Assembly (NCBI RefSeq): GCF_017299535.1 | Contig: NZ_CP071238.1 | Span: 496,001 to 560,000 of the forward strand | Direction of reading: 5' to 3' | DNA length: 64,000 nucleotides | DNA from: Serratia marcescens subsp. marcescens ATCC 13880 | Lineage (GTDB): Bacteria > Pseudomonadota > Gammaproteobacteria > Enterobacterales > Enterobacteriaceae | Translations under genes and position numbers: made by a program | The notes under the pieces: model-generated | Database searches by the model: none | What the model was told of the DNA's origin: nothing | Seen by the model: only the letters and a program-made list of their open reading frames with translations | Shown here: in pieces, positions 46,446-57,017 of the stretch | How positions within the stretch are numbered: the stretch's first letter is position 1 | Layout of the letters: each line of letters opens with the position of its first letter

Positions 46446-47363
46446 CTACTGATCAAAATAATCACTATCTAACTTTGGTACTTTGACCAAAGTCGAACTA
46501 ACACCCACCTCGTTGTCCATCATTAGATACACCAGTCGGTTACCGTCGATAAGTACCATGCCTTCTACCGATTGCGCGTAAGCAACTGCATGTTTGGTAA
46601 AGCCAGATGTCGTGATGAATATCCCTCGTTTAGCCTTTTGTCCCACAAGTGCACCGTAGAAGGCATGCAACTCAGGGCGGCCTACGGTGTTTTGCCAGCG
46701 TTTGGCTTGTACATACACTTTTTCTAAGCCGAGCTTGTCTAAAGAAATTACGCCATCAATCCCCGCATCACCGCTGCCTCCGACACGCTTTAAATCATCG
46801 CGGTGGCCGCCGTAGCCTAAACGGTGCAGTACATCCAGCACGATAACTTCGAAGCGGCCTGGGGATACCTGGCTAAGGTTCTCCAGCAGTTCCGTTGCTA
46901 CCGCATCGCGGATCTCTTTGATTGATTGTTCCAGGCGATCGTCTGGGCTATTTGTTAACATCGCTTCGGTGAGAAGGGGTTCTGTAACCGGGTCCAAATC
47001 TACCGCATCACTATTTTGTTGAAGTTTGACGTTGGTATAAGCCAAAGCGAGATGCTCGACTTCTGCTGCAGTGAGCGGGTTTGGATGCTGCTTTAACCAG
47101 TCGATGCCTTTGGCGGTTAAGCACCATTTGCCTCTGGATAAGCTGTGCGAGAGCCCAGCACGTTTCAAACGATCGTGAGCCCAGCCGGTACGGTTCTTAT
47201 AAACCAATTGGCCGCTGGCAATGGTCTCTGCCCGTTGTTCTTCGTTTAGGTTGAGTATGTCTGCTGCTGCATCTTGCACATCTCTAGCAAGTGCGCCTTC
47301 GGGCTTGGTTGCCAAAAAGCGAAGCACTGGCTCGATGAATTGGTCGTAGGTAGGTACTGACAT
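46446..47363 (-). CDS. mrr: Mrr-type restriction endonuclease
   Basis: 305 aa. N-terminal winged-helix Mrr_N domain (MSVPTYDQFIEPVLRFLA) and C-terminal Mrr_cat PD-(D/E)XK nuclease with GSGDAGIDGVI and VQAKRW supplying the Asp and Gln-x-Lys. Type IV enzyme that attacks modified DNA or is activated by foreign methyltransferases, as E. coli Mrr. Full length. Neighbouring hsdR and the HNH gene are on the same strand; the 172-bp gap upstream of hsdR suggests separate transcription. Confidence 0.95.
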   Translation of the reverse strand: MSVPTYDQFIEPVLRFLATKPEGALARDVQDAAADILNLNEEQRAETIASGQLVYKNRTGWAHDRLKRAGLSHSLSRGKWCLTAKGIDWLKQHPNPLTAAEVEHLALAYTNVKLQQNSDAVDLDPVTEPLLTEAMLTNSPDDRLEQSIKEIRDAVATELLENLSQVSPGRFEVIVLDVLHRLGYGGHRDDLKRVGGSGDAGIDGVISLDKLGLEKVYVQAKRWQNTVGRPELHAFYGALVGQKAKRGIFITTSGFTKHAVAYAQSVEGMVLIDGNRLVYLMMDNEVGVSSTLVKVPKLDSDYFDQ

Positions 47364-47454
47364 GCTGAGGTTCCCTGTTATTCTTTATTATTCCTATGAT
47401 ACTGCACAAACCCGGTTTTGAAGTTGACAGGTAGCACGCTGTTGTCGGCAACTT

Positions 47455-47703
47455 TTAACCGATAGCGGCCTCTTTCATCTCCAACTTCACCATCAGCTGC
47501 TTGTTCACCTCTTTCCCATCCACCCCGCTGTGAATCCGCCGATGGCAAGTCGGGCAGATGGCGCCCACCCACTGCGGGTGATCGGGGCCTTCGTCGGCTA
47601 AGCGTTTGGTGTGGTGAGGTTCGAGGTAGGGCTCGCCGTTCCTTTTCTTGAACGGTGCCGGCTGGTCGCAGGCTTCGCAGATGCCATTGGCGCGCTTGAG
47701 CAC
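47455..47703 (-). CDS. HNH nuclease domain, C-terminal part of a frameshifted McrA-like gene
   Basis: 82 codons from MLKRANGICEACDQPAPF; zinc Cys in CEAC and CPTC, and the ββα-metal HNH in LEPHHTKRL and CHRRIH. It lacks its own ribosome site and is open upstream to the poly-T tract at 47707-47712 (A6 in the mRNA). With one extra A the upstream ORF would read SEDVKKYVLKRANGIC and join this frame, giving a roughly 374-aa protein. So this is the nuclease half of the gene starting at 48578. Confidence 0.75.
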   Translation of the reverse strand: MLKRANGICEACDQPAPFKKRNGEPYLEPHHTKRLADEGPDHPQWVGAICPTCHRRIHSGVDGKEVNKQLMVKLEMKEAAIG

Positions 47704-48578
47704 GTATTTTTTACGTCTTCGCTGCGTTTGAACCAGGATTTTTTGCTGTCGCTCTGTTGGCGCTGGCCCGATTGCTTTGAGGACTGCAGTGCCTTCTTGC
47801 GTAACTGTTCGAGCGTTTCTGTCTGCGTATCGGCTTCATCGGTGTCTGCATCTTCTTCAACCGCGTGCAGTGACGAGACTTTGAACAGGTTAAAGGTAAT
47901 GCCTTGGCGCATGTTATTTTCTAAGTCTAAGCACTGAATATGATCCCAAGAATCACACTCGAACATGCCAAGATAGCGAACGCCTTTTTCTTTCTTGTTG
48001 TCTTCGAACAGGAAGATGTCTTTGCCATCTTTTTTATGGTCGCGGATGGATTTATTACCTCGAATAAATTCCATATCGCCTTTTTGGCCTTCCCCCGTAT
48101 AAGAGAAGCTGCCTTCGGCTGTCCATCCATCTTTGTAGCCGTAGGTTTCGCCGCTTTCTCCGGTGAAGATAAAGATTACCGGGAATTCCCGCGGGGTCCA
48201 GATACCGCCTTGCAACTGCCCGCCGTAGAGCTCGATAAGCGCTTTGCGTGTGTATAGTTTGCCTTCGGTTAAATAGTCAAAAGGATGTGGCGTTTCGACG
48301 ATCTCAAAACCGAGCTCTTTGAGAAATTGGATGGCTTTTTCTGTTCCGCTATCGGCGTTGATTCCCTTAAACGGATAGCCATGCTGCTCACTGTATGCTC
48401 TAGCGGCAATGCCTCGGATGTCGTACTTCTCGCCATTATAATGAAGGGTGTATTTTTTAAATCGTTTTATTTCATGTTGTTTTAAGAATTCATCTCGGCC
48501 AAGTTTTTTATATTCTTCGATGGCTTTTAAAACGGATTCTTTTGAAGATAACGCCTCTATTGCAGTTGCCAAAACCAC
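47598..48578 (-). CDS. McrA/ScoMcrA-like type IV restriction protein, SRA-like part (frameshifted before HNH domain)
   Basis: Starts at GTG 48578 (TTG 48572 is an alternative after GAGGGAG). The N-terminal about 90 residues (YKKLGRDEFLKQH, YDIRGIAARAYSEQHGYPF) are followed by an SRA-like module containing FIFTGESGETYGYKDGW, FSYTGEGQKGDMEF and GNKSIRDHKKDGKDIFLF, which resembles the modified-base-binding SRA-like domain of ScoMcrA. The last about 37 residues after VKN (codons from about 47705) are out-of-frame nonsense overlapping the HNH reading frame. Intact, it would recognise modified (5-methylcytosine or phosphorothioate) DNA and cut through HNH. Beside mrr it forms a pair of modification-dependent restriction genes. 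Confidence 0.72.
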   Translation of the reverse strand: MVLATAIEALSSKESVLKAIEEYKKLGRDEFLKQHEIKRFKKYTLHYNGEKYDIRGIAARAYSEQHGYPFKGINADSGTEKAIQFLKELGFEIVETPHPFDYLTEGKLYTRKALIELYGGQLQGGIWTPREFPVIFIFTGESGETYGYKDGWTAEGSFSYTGEGQKGDMEFIRGNKSIRDHKKDGKDIFLFEDNKKEKGVRYLGMFECDSWDHIQCLDLENNMRQGITFNLFKVSSLHAVEEDADTDEADTQTETLEQLRKKALQSSKQSGQRQQSDSKKSWFKRSEDVKNTCSSAPMASAKPATSRHRSRKGTASPTSNLTTPNA

Positions 48579-48801
48579 TCCCTCATATTACCGAGTAGGC
48601 TCTGGGCAATGTGCTTGCTGACGAGAGCAGTATGCATCAATACCCAGCAGTTAACTCATCGATTTACCGAATGCGTTAACTATGCCAGGTAGGGGAGGAA
48701 ATGCCTACCTTGATGAATGCTTTTGTTGTGATATGTCAGTCAGATCTATTGGAAATCGTGGGTGGGAAGGGCGATGAGCATCGCCCTGATTGCCATTTAC
48801 G

Positions 48802-49110
48802 TTAGCCGCAGGCTTCCATCTCCCGCAACGCCCGCCCATAAAGGTTACACAACGCAGGAACCAGATGCGCTGTAGCGTTGAGGTAGCGATTCAGCTTTTC
48901 CCAGCCTTCAGCGTCCAGTTGTGGGTGCTTTTGTAGTAAATGGCCGAACAGCATCAGCCCGTGGCACAGCCCTTCAGCCTGCTCGGCAGAGAGGGCGGCC
49001 AGGTCTAAGAGTTCTGAAGGGTTAAAAGCGCTGAGATCGAGGTGGTTAAACAGTTGGCGATAAAGGGTGAGGGTACTTGTGGTGAACTCGGTGGTAATGA
49101 CATTTTCCAT
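48802..49110 (-). CDS. Hypothetical 102-aa protein downstream of a C4/Ash-type leader
   Basis: MENVITTEFTTSTLTLYRQLFNHLDL; predicted all-helical with LAALSAEQAEGLCHGLMLFGHLLQ, no recognised family. Start ATG 49110 follows AAGGATAAAGAC. It occupies the place of the Icd-like gene relative to the antisense leader, so it is probably the first gene of a satellite-type operon, but alpha and the other backbone genes are missing. The gap 48579-48801 contains nothing recognisable. Confidence 0.7.
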   Translation of the reverse strand: MENVITTEFTTSTLTLYRQLFNHLDLSAFNPSELLDLAALSAEQAEGLCHGLMLFGHLLQKHPQLDAEGWEKLNRYLNATAHLVPALCNLYGRALREMEACG

Positions 49111-49247
49111 GTGTCTTTATCCTTAGTGTGTAGTATGTGTACTACCACATGAGACGCTAAACCCATGGTGGTAGCCCAAGCGGAGTTAGCGTTACCGGAC
49201 ACGAAGGAAACCGGCGCTTCTTGCGAAGCCCCCACTTGGGCCACCAT
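49005..49247 (-). CDS. Possible Ash-family leader ORF overlapping the 102-aa gene
   Basis: 80 codons, MVAQVGASQEAPVSFVSGNANSAWATTMGLAS at the start (only the first 40-odd codons look conserved), resembling the Ash family of P4-like leaders. The rest overlaps 48802-49110 in another frame. It also contains the antisense target 49182-49202. It may be a translated leader rather than a functional protein. Confidence 0.4.
   Translation of the reverse strand: MVAQVGASQEAPVSFVSGNANSAWATTMGLASHVVVHILHTKDKDTWKMSLPPSSPQVPSPFIANCLTTSISALLTLQNS
49182..49202 (-). promoter_or_regulatory. Target of the C4-type antisense RNA (second element)
   Basis: Transcript GTGTCCGGTAACGCTAACTCC; complementary to the antisense GGAGTTAGCGTTCCGAACAC at 49320-49301 with 19 paired bases, one mismatch and one bulged base. 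Confidence 0.72.
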
Positions 49248-49269
49248 AATTCTGGATGTTTAAAGCCCC

Positions 49270-49341
49270 AACATTATATACATAATGCTGCCTTGTGTAA
49301 GTGTTCGGAACGCTAACTCCGGCTGCGGATTTTTCCGCAGC
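49270..49341 (-). ncRNA. C4/CI-type antisense RNA (second element)
   Basis: Minus strand: -10 TATAGT at 49353-49348, then hairpin CTGCGG-AAAAA-TCCGCAG (about 49340-49322), antisense segment GGAGTTAGCGTTCCGAACAC (49320-49301). Layout equals the satellite 1 RNA (TATAGT, CTGC hairpin ending GCAGCCGG, antisense). A CATTAT/ATAATG hairpin (about 49290-49275) could end it, without a T-run, so the 3' end is a guess. Confidence 0.65.
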
Positions 49342-49353
49342 AGAAAAACTATA

Positions 49354-49625
49354 GCGTTATCAGTAAAAGTAAAAAATAAGCTGTATGGAATTACAGTTTG
49401 TTTGCTTTCAGCATTGGAATACAGATCGCAGTTATTTATGGTGCTCTTTTATATTTGTAATGTTGTCTATATATAGTGAATATAATTCATGACATTCCAT
49501 TCTCTAAATGAATGTTATGCTCAGTAATCCTCTATTCGCGCTACGAAGTGTTAACCGTTCCAGTATTTATCCTTTCTAGAGCTTATGCTAATCATACGGC
49601 TTTGCTAATTCACGGATGAACGAAC
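49354..49625. other. AT-rich intergenic region
   Basis: No gene. Holds the divergent promoter regions of the C4-type RNA (left) and of the toxin gene (right). Confidence 0.5.
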
Positions 49626-50453
49626 ATGGCGAATGAAGATGAGTTGCGTATTGCCTTGTCGCCAGTGCAGCTTGCGGCGGTACTGTCTGATGAAAGCGTC
49701 ACTGAAGGTGAAACGTTCAGTAACCGTCTGCTTGGCGGTTTGGGGCTTGCCGGTGGTGTCGTTGAGCTGATGGGGGCGGGGGTGTTGTGCTATGCGCCGG
49801 ATCCGACGTTTATCACCAAAGTCGGGTGTGTGGTGGTGGGAACGCATAGCCTGGACAGCATCAAAGCCGCTTCCAATCAGATGATTACCGGGCATCCAAC
49901 AACTACCGATACTTATCAGTCTGCCGTTTTATTGGCGCAAACATTAGGTGCCGATCGGGAAACGGCCTATAACGTCGGTTTAACGGTCGATATTGCCGTG
50001 CCTTTAGTCTTTGCCGGAGCGGTTGGCGCTGCCAGAGTCGCATCCGTGCGCATGGGGCGGGTAAAGCTGGTTGAGCATGAGTCCGTTAGCGGTAAATATC
50101 CGGGCGGGCACACATTGGCTCGGCATATAAACATAGCTCCGGAAGCGCTTATTGCCAGGCTAGCCAGGCGCCCGAAACTGATCGCAGCAAGCACCTTCAG
50201 ATCGGTAAAGGAGGCCGAAAAGTATGTATCTGTCACGCTAAAGGCGAACCGTGCAGATATTATGAATTGGGTAAAGTACGCATCTCCCGGCAGCCGTTTG
50301 AGCGTGTATCATAATTTTTCAGAGTCAGTAGGTTACGGCGTATTGCGCGGCAACACTGACGTTTATCAATGTCATCGGGTTGGCGTCGTGATTGAGTTTA
50401 CCCGCTATAATGGCAAACCTTACTTTATCCTTAGCGCTTTCCCTGCGAGATAA
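49626..50453 (+). CDS. RNase A-like (CdiA-CT type) toxin, stand-alone
   Basis: 275 aa. Residues 1-145 contain two hydrophobic stretches (LLGGLGLAGGVVELMGAGVLCY about 35-56 and VDIAVPLVFAGAVGAARVA 121-139) and no secretion signal. From about 155 it matches the bacterial RNase A-like toxin domain known from CdiA C-termini: GGHTLARHI with His162 and His167, AASTFRSVKEAEKYV (188-201) and the terminal RYNGKPYFILSAFP (260-273). It should cut RNA. No CdiA, VgrG, Rhs or PAAR part is attached and none lies nearby, so the delivery route is unknown (type VI cargo is possible). Followed 4 bases later by the immunity genes. Confidence 0.78.
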   Translation: MANEDELRIALSPVQLAAVLSDESVTEGETFSNRLLGGLGLAGGVVELMGAGVLCYAPDPTFITKVGCVVVGTHSLDSIKAASNQMITGHPTTTDTYQSAVLLAQTLGADRETAYNVGLTVDIAVPLVFAGAVGAARVASVRMGRVKLVEHESVSGKYPGGHTLARHINIAPEALIARLARRPKLIAASTFRSVKEAEKYVSVTLKANRADIMNWVKYASPGSRLSVYHNFSESVGYGVLRGNTDVYQCHRVGVVIEFTRYNGKPYFILSAFPAR

Positions 50454-50457
50454 GCCG

Positions 50458-50745
50458 ATGAAAACCAGCGAACTTGATAACCTGATCGTTGTTTATTTTG
50501 GTCAAGATTATGACTTGATAAATGCAGAGGGCGATATTACTGCGCTGATAGCAGAGTACATTCGTCTGGCGACTCATCAGCAGCGCGAGGCTTTGATCGA
50601 GGAGATAGATGCGTTATTGGCGCAGGATAATGTGGAGTCCTTATTCAACCAACGTTTCGGCTTTACCTTCAGCCCGGAGCTATGGGGAACCACCGTTCCC
50701 GCATTCCTGCAACAGGCCAGAAACGCTGCGGTTAAAGCGCTTTGA
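50458..50745 (+). CDS. CdiI-type immunity protein 1
   Basis: 95 aa, MKTSELDNLIVVYFGQDYDLINAEGD. Small acidic protein placed directly after the toxin, with the FGQDYDL and SPELWGTTVPAFL motifs shared with the next gene. Expected to bind and neutralise the RNase A-like domain. ATG 50458 is the first after the toxin stop; a longer in-frame start lies inside the toxin gene. Confidence 0.78.
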   Translation: MKTSELDNLIVVYFGQDYDLINAEGDITALIAEYIRLATHQQREALIEEIDALLAQDNVESLFNQRFGFTFSPELWGTTVPAFLQQARNAAVKAL

Positions 50746-51074
50746 GCACTATCGTGATTCGCAATCACTTCAGCGAGCTCAGTAGCTTATTCAGTATCTA
50801 CTTCGGTCAGGATTATGATCTGTTTACTGATGCCGAAACGGCCGAAGGTGTGATTGACGGCTTCCTGGAGCAAAACGGCACTCAAGTCATCCGCGATATC
50901 CTCGAGGAGACTAAAGAGTTTCAGGCTACTTATGCAGGGCGTATAAACGAAGGTATGGCGGAGCATTTTTCAGATGAATTTATGCCGGAGAGCTGGGGTA
51001 CTACAGCGGTAGCGTTCTTTACCATGTTGCAACGAAAAGCAGAGCAAAAGCTGGGGCAGCTTAAACGAATTTAA
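50742..51074 (+). CDS. CdiI-type immunity protein 2 (paralogue)
   Basis: 110 aa from TTG 50742, which overlaps the previous stop (TTGA); GTG 50754 (IRNHFSEL) is an alternative. Shares IYFGQDYDLF and MPESWGTTAVAFF with immunity protein 1, so it is a diverged duplicate. It may protect against a related but different toxin variant, or be orphan immunity retained from a previous toxin. Confidence 0.75.
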   Translation: MSTIVIRNHFSELSSLFSIYFGQDYDLFTDAETAEGVIDGFLEQNGTQVIRDILEETKEFQATYAGRINEGMAEHFSDEFMPESWGTTAVAFFTMLQRKAEQKLGQLKRI

Positions 51075-51098
51075 GCCCCCCAACCCCACCGCCCAAAC

Positions 51099-53988
<2,890 letters not shown>

Positions 53989-54082
53989 GGCGTGTCGTCT
54001 CTCAGATAGCAATTCGGATAGCCCAAAGGCGAATATTTACTGCCTGGGCGATCCGTCGTTCCATTCGTATGAAACGCCCATA

Positions 54083-54096
54083 AGAAACCGGTTTCA
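54083..54096. promoter_or_regulatory. AscG operator palindrome
   Basis: AGAAACCGGTTTCA, containing the perfect palindrome GAAACCGGTTTC; E. coli AscG binds TGAAACCGGTTTCA-type sites. Located in the divergent ascF-ascG intergenic region, about 95 bp before ascF. A half-site TATGAAACG (54068-54076) lies nearby. Confidence 0.82.
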
Positions 54097-54272
54097 CAAA
54101 ATCATGTATTGGTGTTTTGTTGTTGGCAAGAACTATGGTTTTTGGCGTTTCGTTTTCGTGATCTGGATCGTCAGGGATAAGTGAGTGCCGACGCGCAGGG
54201 GCGCGAAAGCGTTCCAAACGCCGGGCGTCTTGGGTAGACTGCGCTGAACCCATGGATTTTGGCGGCGCACAG

Positions 54273-55292
54273 ATGGCAACGATACTCGAGGTGGCGAAAA
54301 AGGCCGGCGTTTCAAAGGCGACGGTGTCGCGCGTTTTGTCCGGCAGCGGCTATGTCAGCGAGGAGAAACGCGCGTTGGTGGATAAAGCCATCGCGGAAAC
54401 CGGCTATCGGCCCAACCTGCTGGCGCGCAGTCTGGCGACCAACACCACCCAAACCCTCGGCCTGGTGGTCACCAATACCCTCTACAGCGGCAACTATTTC
54501 AGCGAACTGATGGCGCAGTCGGCGCGCATCATGGAGGCGAACGGCCGTCAACTGATCCTGGCGGACGGCAAGCACACCGCCGAAGAGGAGCGGGCCGCCA
54601 TTCAGTTTTTGCTGGATCTGCGCTGCGACGGGGTGATCATCTATCCGCGTTTTCTGTCGATCGCGGAAATGGACGAGATCGTCTCCCAACACCGCCAGCC
54701 GATTCTGGTGATCAACCGGCGGCTGCGGCTGAACGACAGCTACTGCATCTTCAGCGATCAGCACGCCGCCGGCGCGGCGGCGGTGGCGCACCTGATCGCG
54801 CGCGGCCATCGCGACATCGCCTTTATCACCGGCTCGCTCGATTCCCCCACCGGGTTGGAGCGGCTTTCCGGCTACAAATCCGCGCTGGCGCAGCAGGGCA
54901 TCGCGGTTAACGAGGCGTTGATCGTCGAGGGGAAATGGCACGCGCAAAGCGGCGTGGCGGCGGTCGATGCGCTGCTGGCCGGCGGGCAACCGTTCAGCGC
55001 CATCGTCGCCGGCAACGACGAAATGGCCATCGGCGCGATGAAGCGGCTGACAGAGCGCGGCGTGGCGGTGCCGGAGGCGGTATCGGTCATCGGCTTCGAC
55101 GACATCCCGCTGGCGCCCTATACCGTGCCGTCGCTGTCGAGCATGAAGATGCCGGTCACCGAGATGATCCAGGAGACCATCAACCGCCTGCTGTCGATGC
55201 TGGACGGCGGTGAACTCAGCAAGCGCCCCAGTTTCCCGGCCAGCCTGATCGAGCGCGAGTCGGTGGCGGCGGGGCCGTACGAGCGGGATTGA
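54273..55292 (+). CDS. ascG: LacI-family repressor of the asc operon
   Basis: 339 aa. N-terminal LacI helix-turn-helix ATILEVAKKAGVSKATVSRVL, hinge, and periplasmic-binding-protein-like effector domain with TLGLVVTNTLYSGNYFSELM, LDLRCDGVIIYPRF and GFDDIPLAPYTVPSL. Divergent from ascFB and expected to repress it and itself through the operator at 54083. ATG 54273 (MATILEVAKKAG) matches the E. coli AscG N-terminus; an ATG 21 bases upstream is less likely. Confidence 0.93.
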   Translation: MATILEVAKKAGVSKATVSRVLSGSGYVSEEKRALVDKAIAETGYRPNLLARSLATNTTQTLGLVVTNTLYSGNYFSELMAQSARIMEANGRQLILADGKHTAEEERAAIQFLLDLRCDGVIIYPRFLSIAEMDEIVSQHRQPILVINRRLRLNDSYCIFSDQHAAGAAAVAHLIARGHRDIAFITGSLDSPTGLERLSGYKSALAQQGIAVNEALIVEGKWHAQSGVAAVDALLAGGQPFSAIVAGNDEMAIGAMKRLTERGVAVPEAVSVIGFDDIPLAPYTVPSLSSMKMPVTEMIQETINRLLSMLDGGELSKRPSFPASLIERESVAAGPYERD

Positions 55293-55685
55293 ACCCGGAA
55301 ATGCGTCCGGGGGGGTTAAGGTCCAGGCTGGCCGCCTAAGCCCTCGTCACTCGGCGCCGCGATGTCATCCTGCCACCATGCTTTTCCGCGGCGGCGTTTC
55401 AGCCGTTTCCCCTTACCACCCTGAGTAATAATCTGAAAGAGCGCCCCAAGACTGCTCTTTCGAGCCGCTATACGTTATGTTATCCCCCGAAAGTTTGGCC
55501 GTTCCCACCCGCCTTTAGCAGTTGAAAGCATCGCGCTTTCTTCTGTCTCGGCATGGCTTCCGGCGTTGCGTCGGTGAACGGTTTCACTGGCCAGCCTTGC
55601 GGCCCTGCGGATGAATGGCCTGAGCATGTCGCCGTCCGGCGGCAATACCCGAGCGACCACCAGAGATTGGCGTCTGTGAGCCAAG

Positions 55686-55696
55686 GGCGGTAGCGT
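55686..55696 (+). promoter_or_regulatory. ops element / JUMPstart (RfaH recruitment site)
   Basis: GGCGGTAGCGT, preceded by GTGAGCCAAG as in O-antigen and capsule JUMPstart sequences. RfaH loads onto paused RNA polymerase at ops and suppresses termination in long surface-polysaccharide operons. About 240 bp before rmlB. Confidence 0.85.
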
Positions 55697-55749
55697 AGCC
55701 ATCCGACGTTTCCGGCGACAATATCCGAACACGACGGTTGCGTGCCGAC

Positions 55750-55790
55750 CTAAAACCAACAGAGCTGCGATGCAGCTCTGTTGGTTTTAG
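55750..55790. terminator. Perfect 19-bp hairpin between ops and rmlB
   Basis: CTAAAACCAACAGAGCTGC and its exact complement around a 3-base loop, with TTTT in the right arm. Likely terminator in either direction, overridden by RfaH; or an attenuator of the rml operon. Confidence 0.7.
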
Positions 55791-55932
55791 GGGCTTGCTC
55801 GCGGCGGCGTGGCGGGAGTGTTGTTATTCGATTACCGGCAGGGTGTTTACCCAGGAAAAAGCCTTTAGCCGTTTTATGCGCATGTAAAACAATGTGGCGA
55901 TGAAATGACCACGGCGTATTTTAGAGGATTCT

Positions 55933-56997
55933 ATGAAAATTATCGTTACCGGCGGTGCCGGGTTTATTGGCTCGGCCGTTGCCCGCCATATTATCAATGA
56001 TACCGCTGATCACATTTTGGTGCTGGATAGCCTGACCTATGCCGGTAACCTCGAATCCCTGGCGCCGATCGCCGATAGCGATCGTTACTCCTTCGAGCAG
56101 GTCGATATTTGCGACCGTCAGGCGTTGGATCGCGTGTTCGTCGCCTTCCAGCCCGATGCGGTGATGCACCTGGCCGCCGAAAGTCACGTCGATCGTTCTA
56201 TTGACGGCCCGGCCGCCTTTATCGAAACCAACATCGTCGGCACCTACACCTTACTGGAGGCGGCTCGCCAGTATTGGCACGCCTTGGACGCCGAGCGCAA
56301 GCAGGCGTTCCGTTTCCATCACATCTCCACCGACGAGGTGTACGGCGATCTGCACGGCACCGACGATCTGTTTACCGAAACAACGCCTTATGCGCCAAGC
56401 AGCCCATATTCCGCCTCCAAAGCGGCCAGCGATCACCTGGTGCGCGCCTGGTTGCGCACCTACGGTTTACCGACCATTGTCACCAATTGTTCGAACAACT
56501 ATGGCCCTTACCATTTCCCGGAAAAGCTGATCCCGCTGACGATCCTGAACGCGCTGGAAGGCAAGTCGCTGCCGGTATACGGCAACGGTGCGCAGGTGCG
56601 CGATTGGTTATATGTAGAAGATCACGCGCGGGCGCTGTATAAGGTGGTCACCGAAGGTGCGGTGGGTGAAACCTATAATATCGGTGGTCACAACGAGCGC
56701 AAAAATATCGAAGTGGTGCAAACGATTTGTGCACTGCTGGATGAGCTGGTGCCGCACAAACCGGGTGATATCGCGCATTATGCGGATCTCATCACCTTTG
56801 TGACCGACCGTCCGGGCCACGATATGCGCTATGCGATCGACGCCGCCAAGATCGATGCGGAGTTGGGGTGGAAGCCGCAAGAGACCTTTGAAAGCGGCAT
56901 TCGCAAAACCGTGGAATGGTATCTAGCGAACGAAGCCTGGTGGAGCCGGGTGAAAGACGGCTCCTATGCCGGCGAGCGTCTGGGTTTGACCCGTTAA
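55933..56997 (+). CDS. rmlB: dTDP-glucose 4,6-dehydratase
   Basis: 354 aa. Converts dTDP-glucose to dTDP-4-keto-6-deoxyglucose. Extended SDR: NAD-binding [14 protein letters not shown], catalytic region STDEVYGDL, and [15 protein letters not shown] with Tyr-x-x-x-Lys. ATG 55933 follows AGAGGATT. First gene of the rmlBA-wecFE-wzx-like operon; supplies the substrate for WecE downstream. Could equally be named rffG/rfbB. Confidence 0.97.
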   Translation: MKIIVTGGAGFIGSAVARHIINDTADHILVLDSLTYAGNLESLAPIADSDRYSFEQVDICDRQALDRVFVAFQPDAVMHLAAESHVDRSIDGPAAFIETNIVGTYTLLEAARQYWHALDAERKQAFRFHHISTDEVYGDLHGTDDLFTETTPYAPSSPYSASKAASDHLVRAWLRTYGLPTIVTNCSNNYGPYHFPEKLIPLTILNALEGKSLPVYGNGAQVRDWLYVEDHARALYKVVTEGAVGETYNIGGHNERKNIEVVQTICALLDELVPHKPGDIAHYADLITFVTDRPGHDMRYAIDAAKIDAELGWKPQETFESGIRKTVEWYLANEAWWSRVKDGSYAGERLGLTR

Positions 56998-57017
56998 TCG
57001 AGTTTTAAGGAAGAAGA

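Larger units (their letters stand above)
55293..55932 (+). other. Long untranslated leader/promoter region of the rmlB operon
   Basis: 640 bp without a credible gene. It contains the ops/JUMPstart at 55686-55696 and a 19-bp perfect hairpin at 55750-55790. A 94-codon minus-strand ORF (55759-55475) starts at TTG inside the hairpin and is unlikely to be real. Confidence 0.7.

Noticed and set aside
55475..55759. 94-codon minus-strand ORF in the rmlB leader
   Set aside because: Starts at TTG inside the 19-bp hairpin and lies antisense to ops; better explained as untranslated leader of rmlB.
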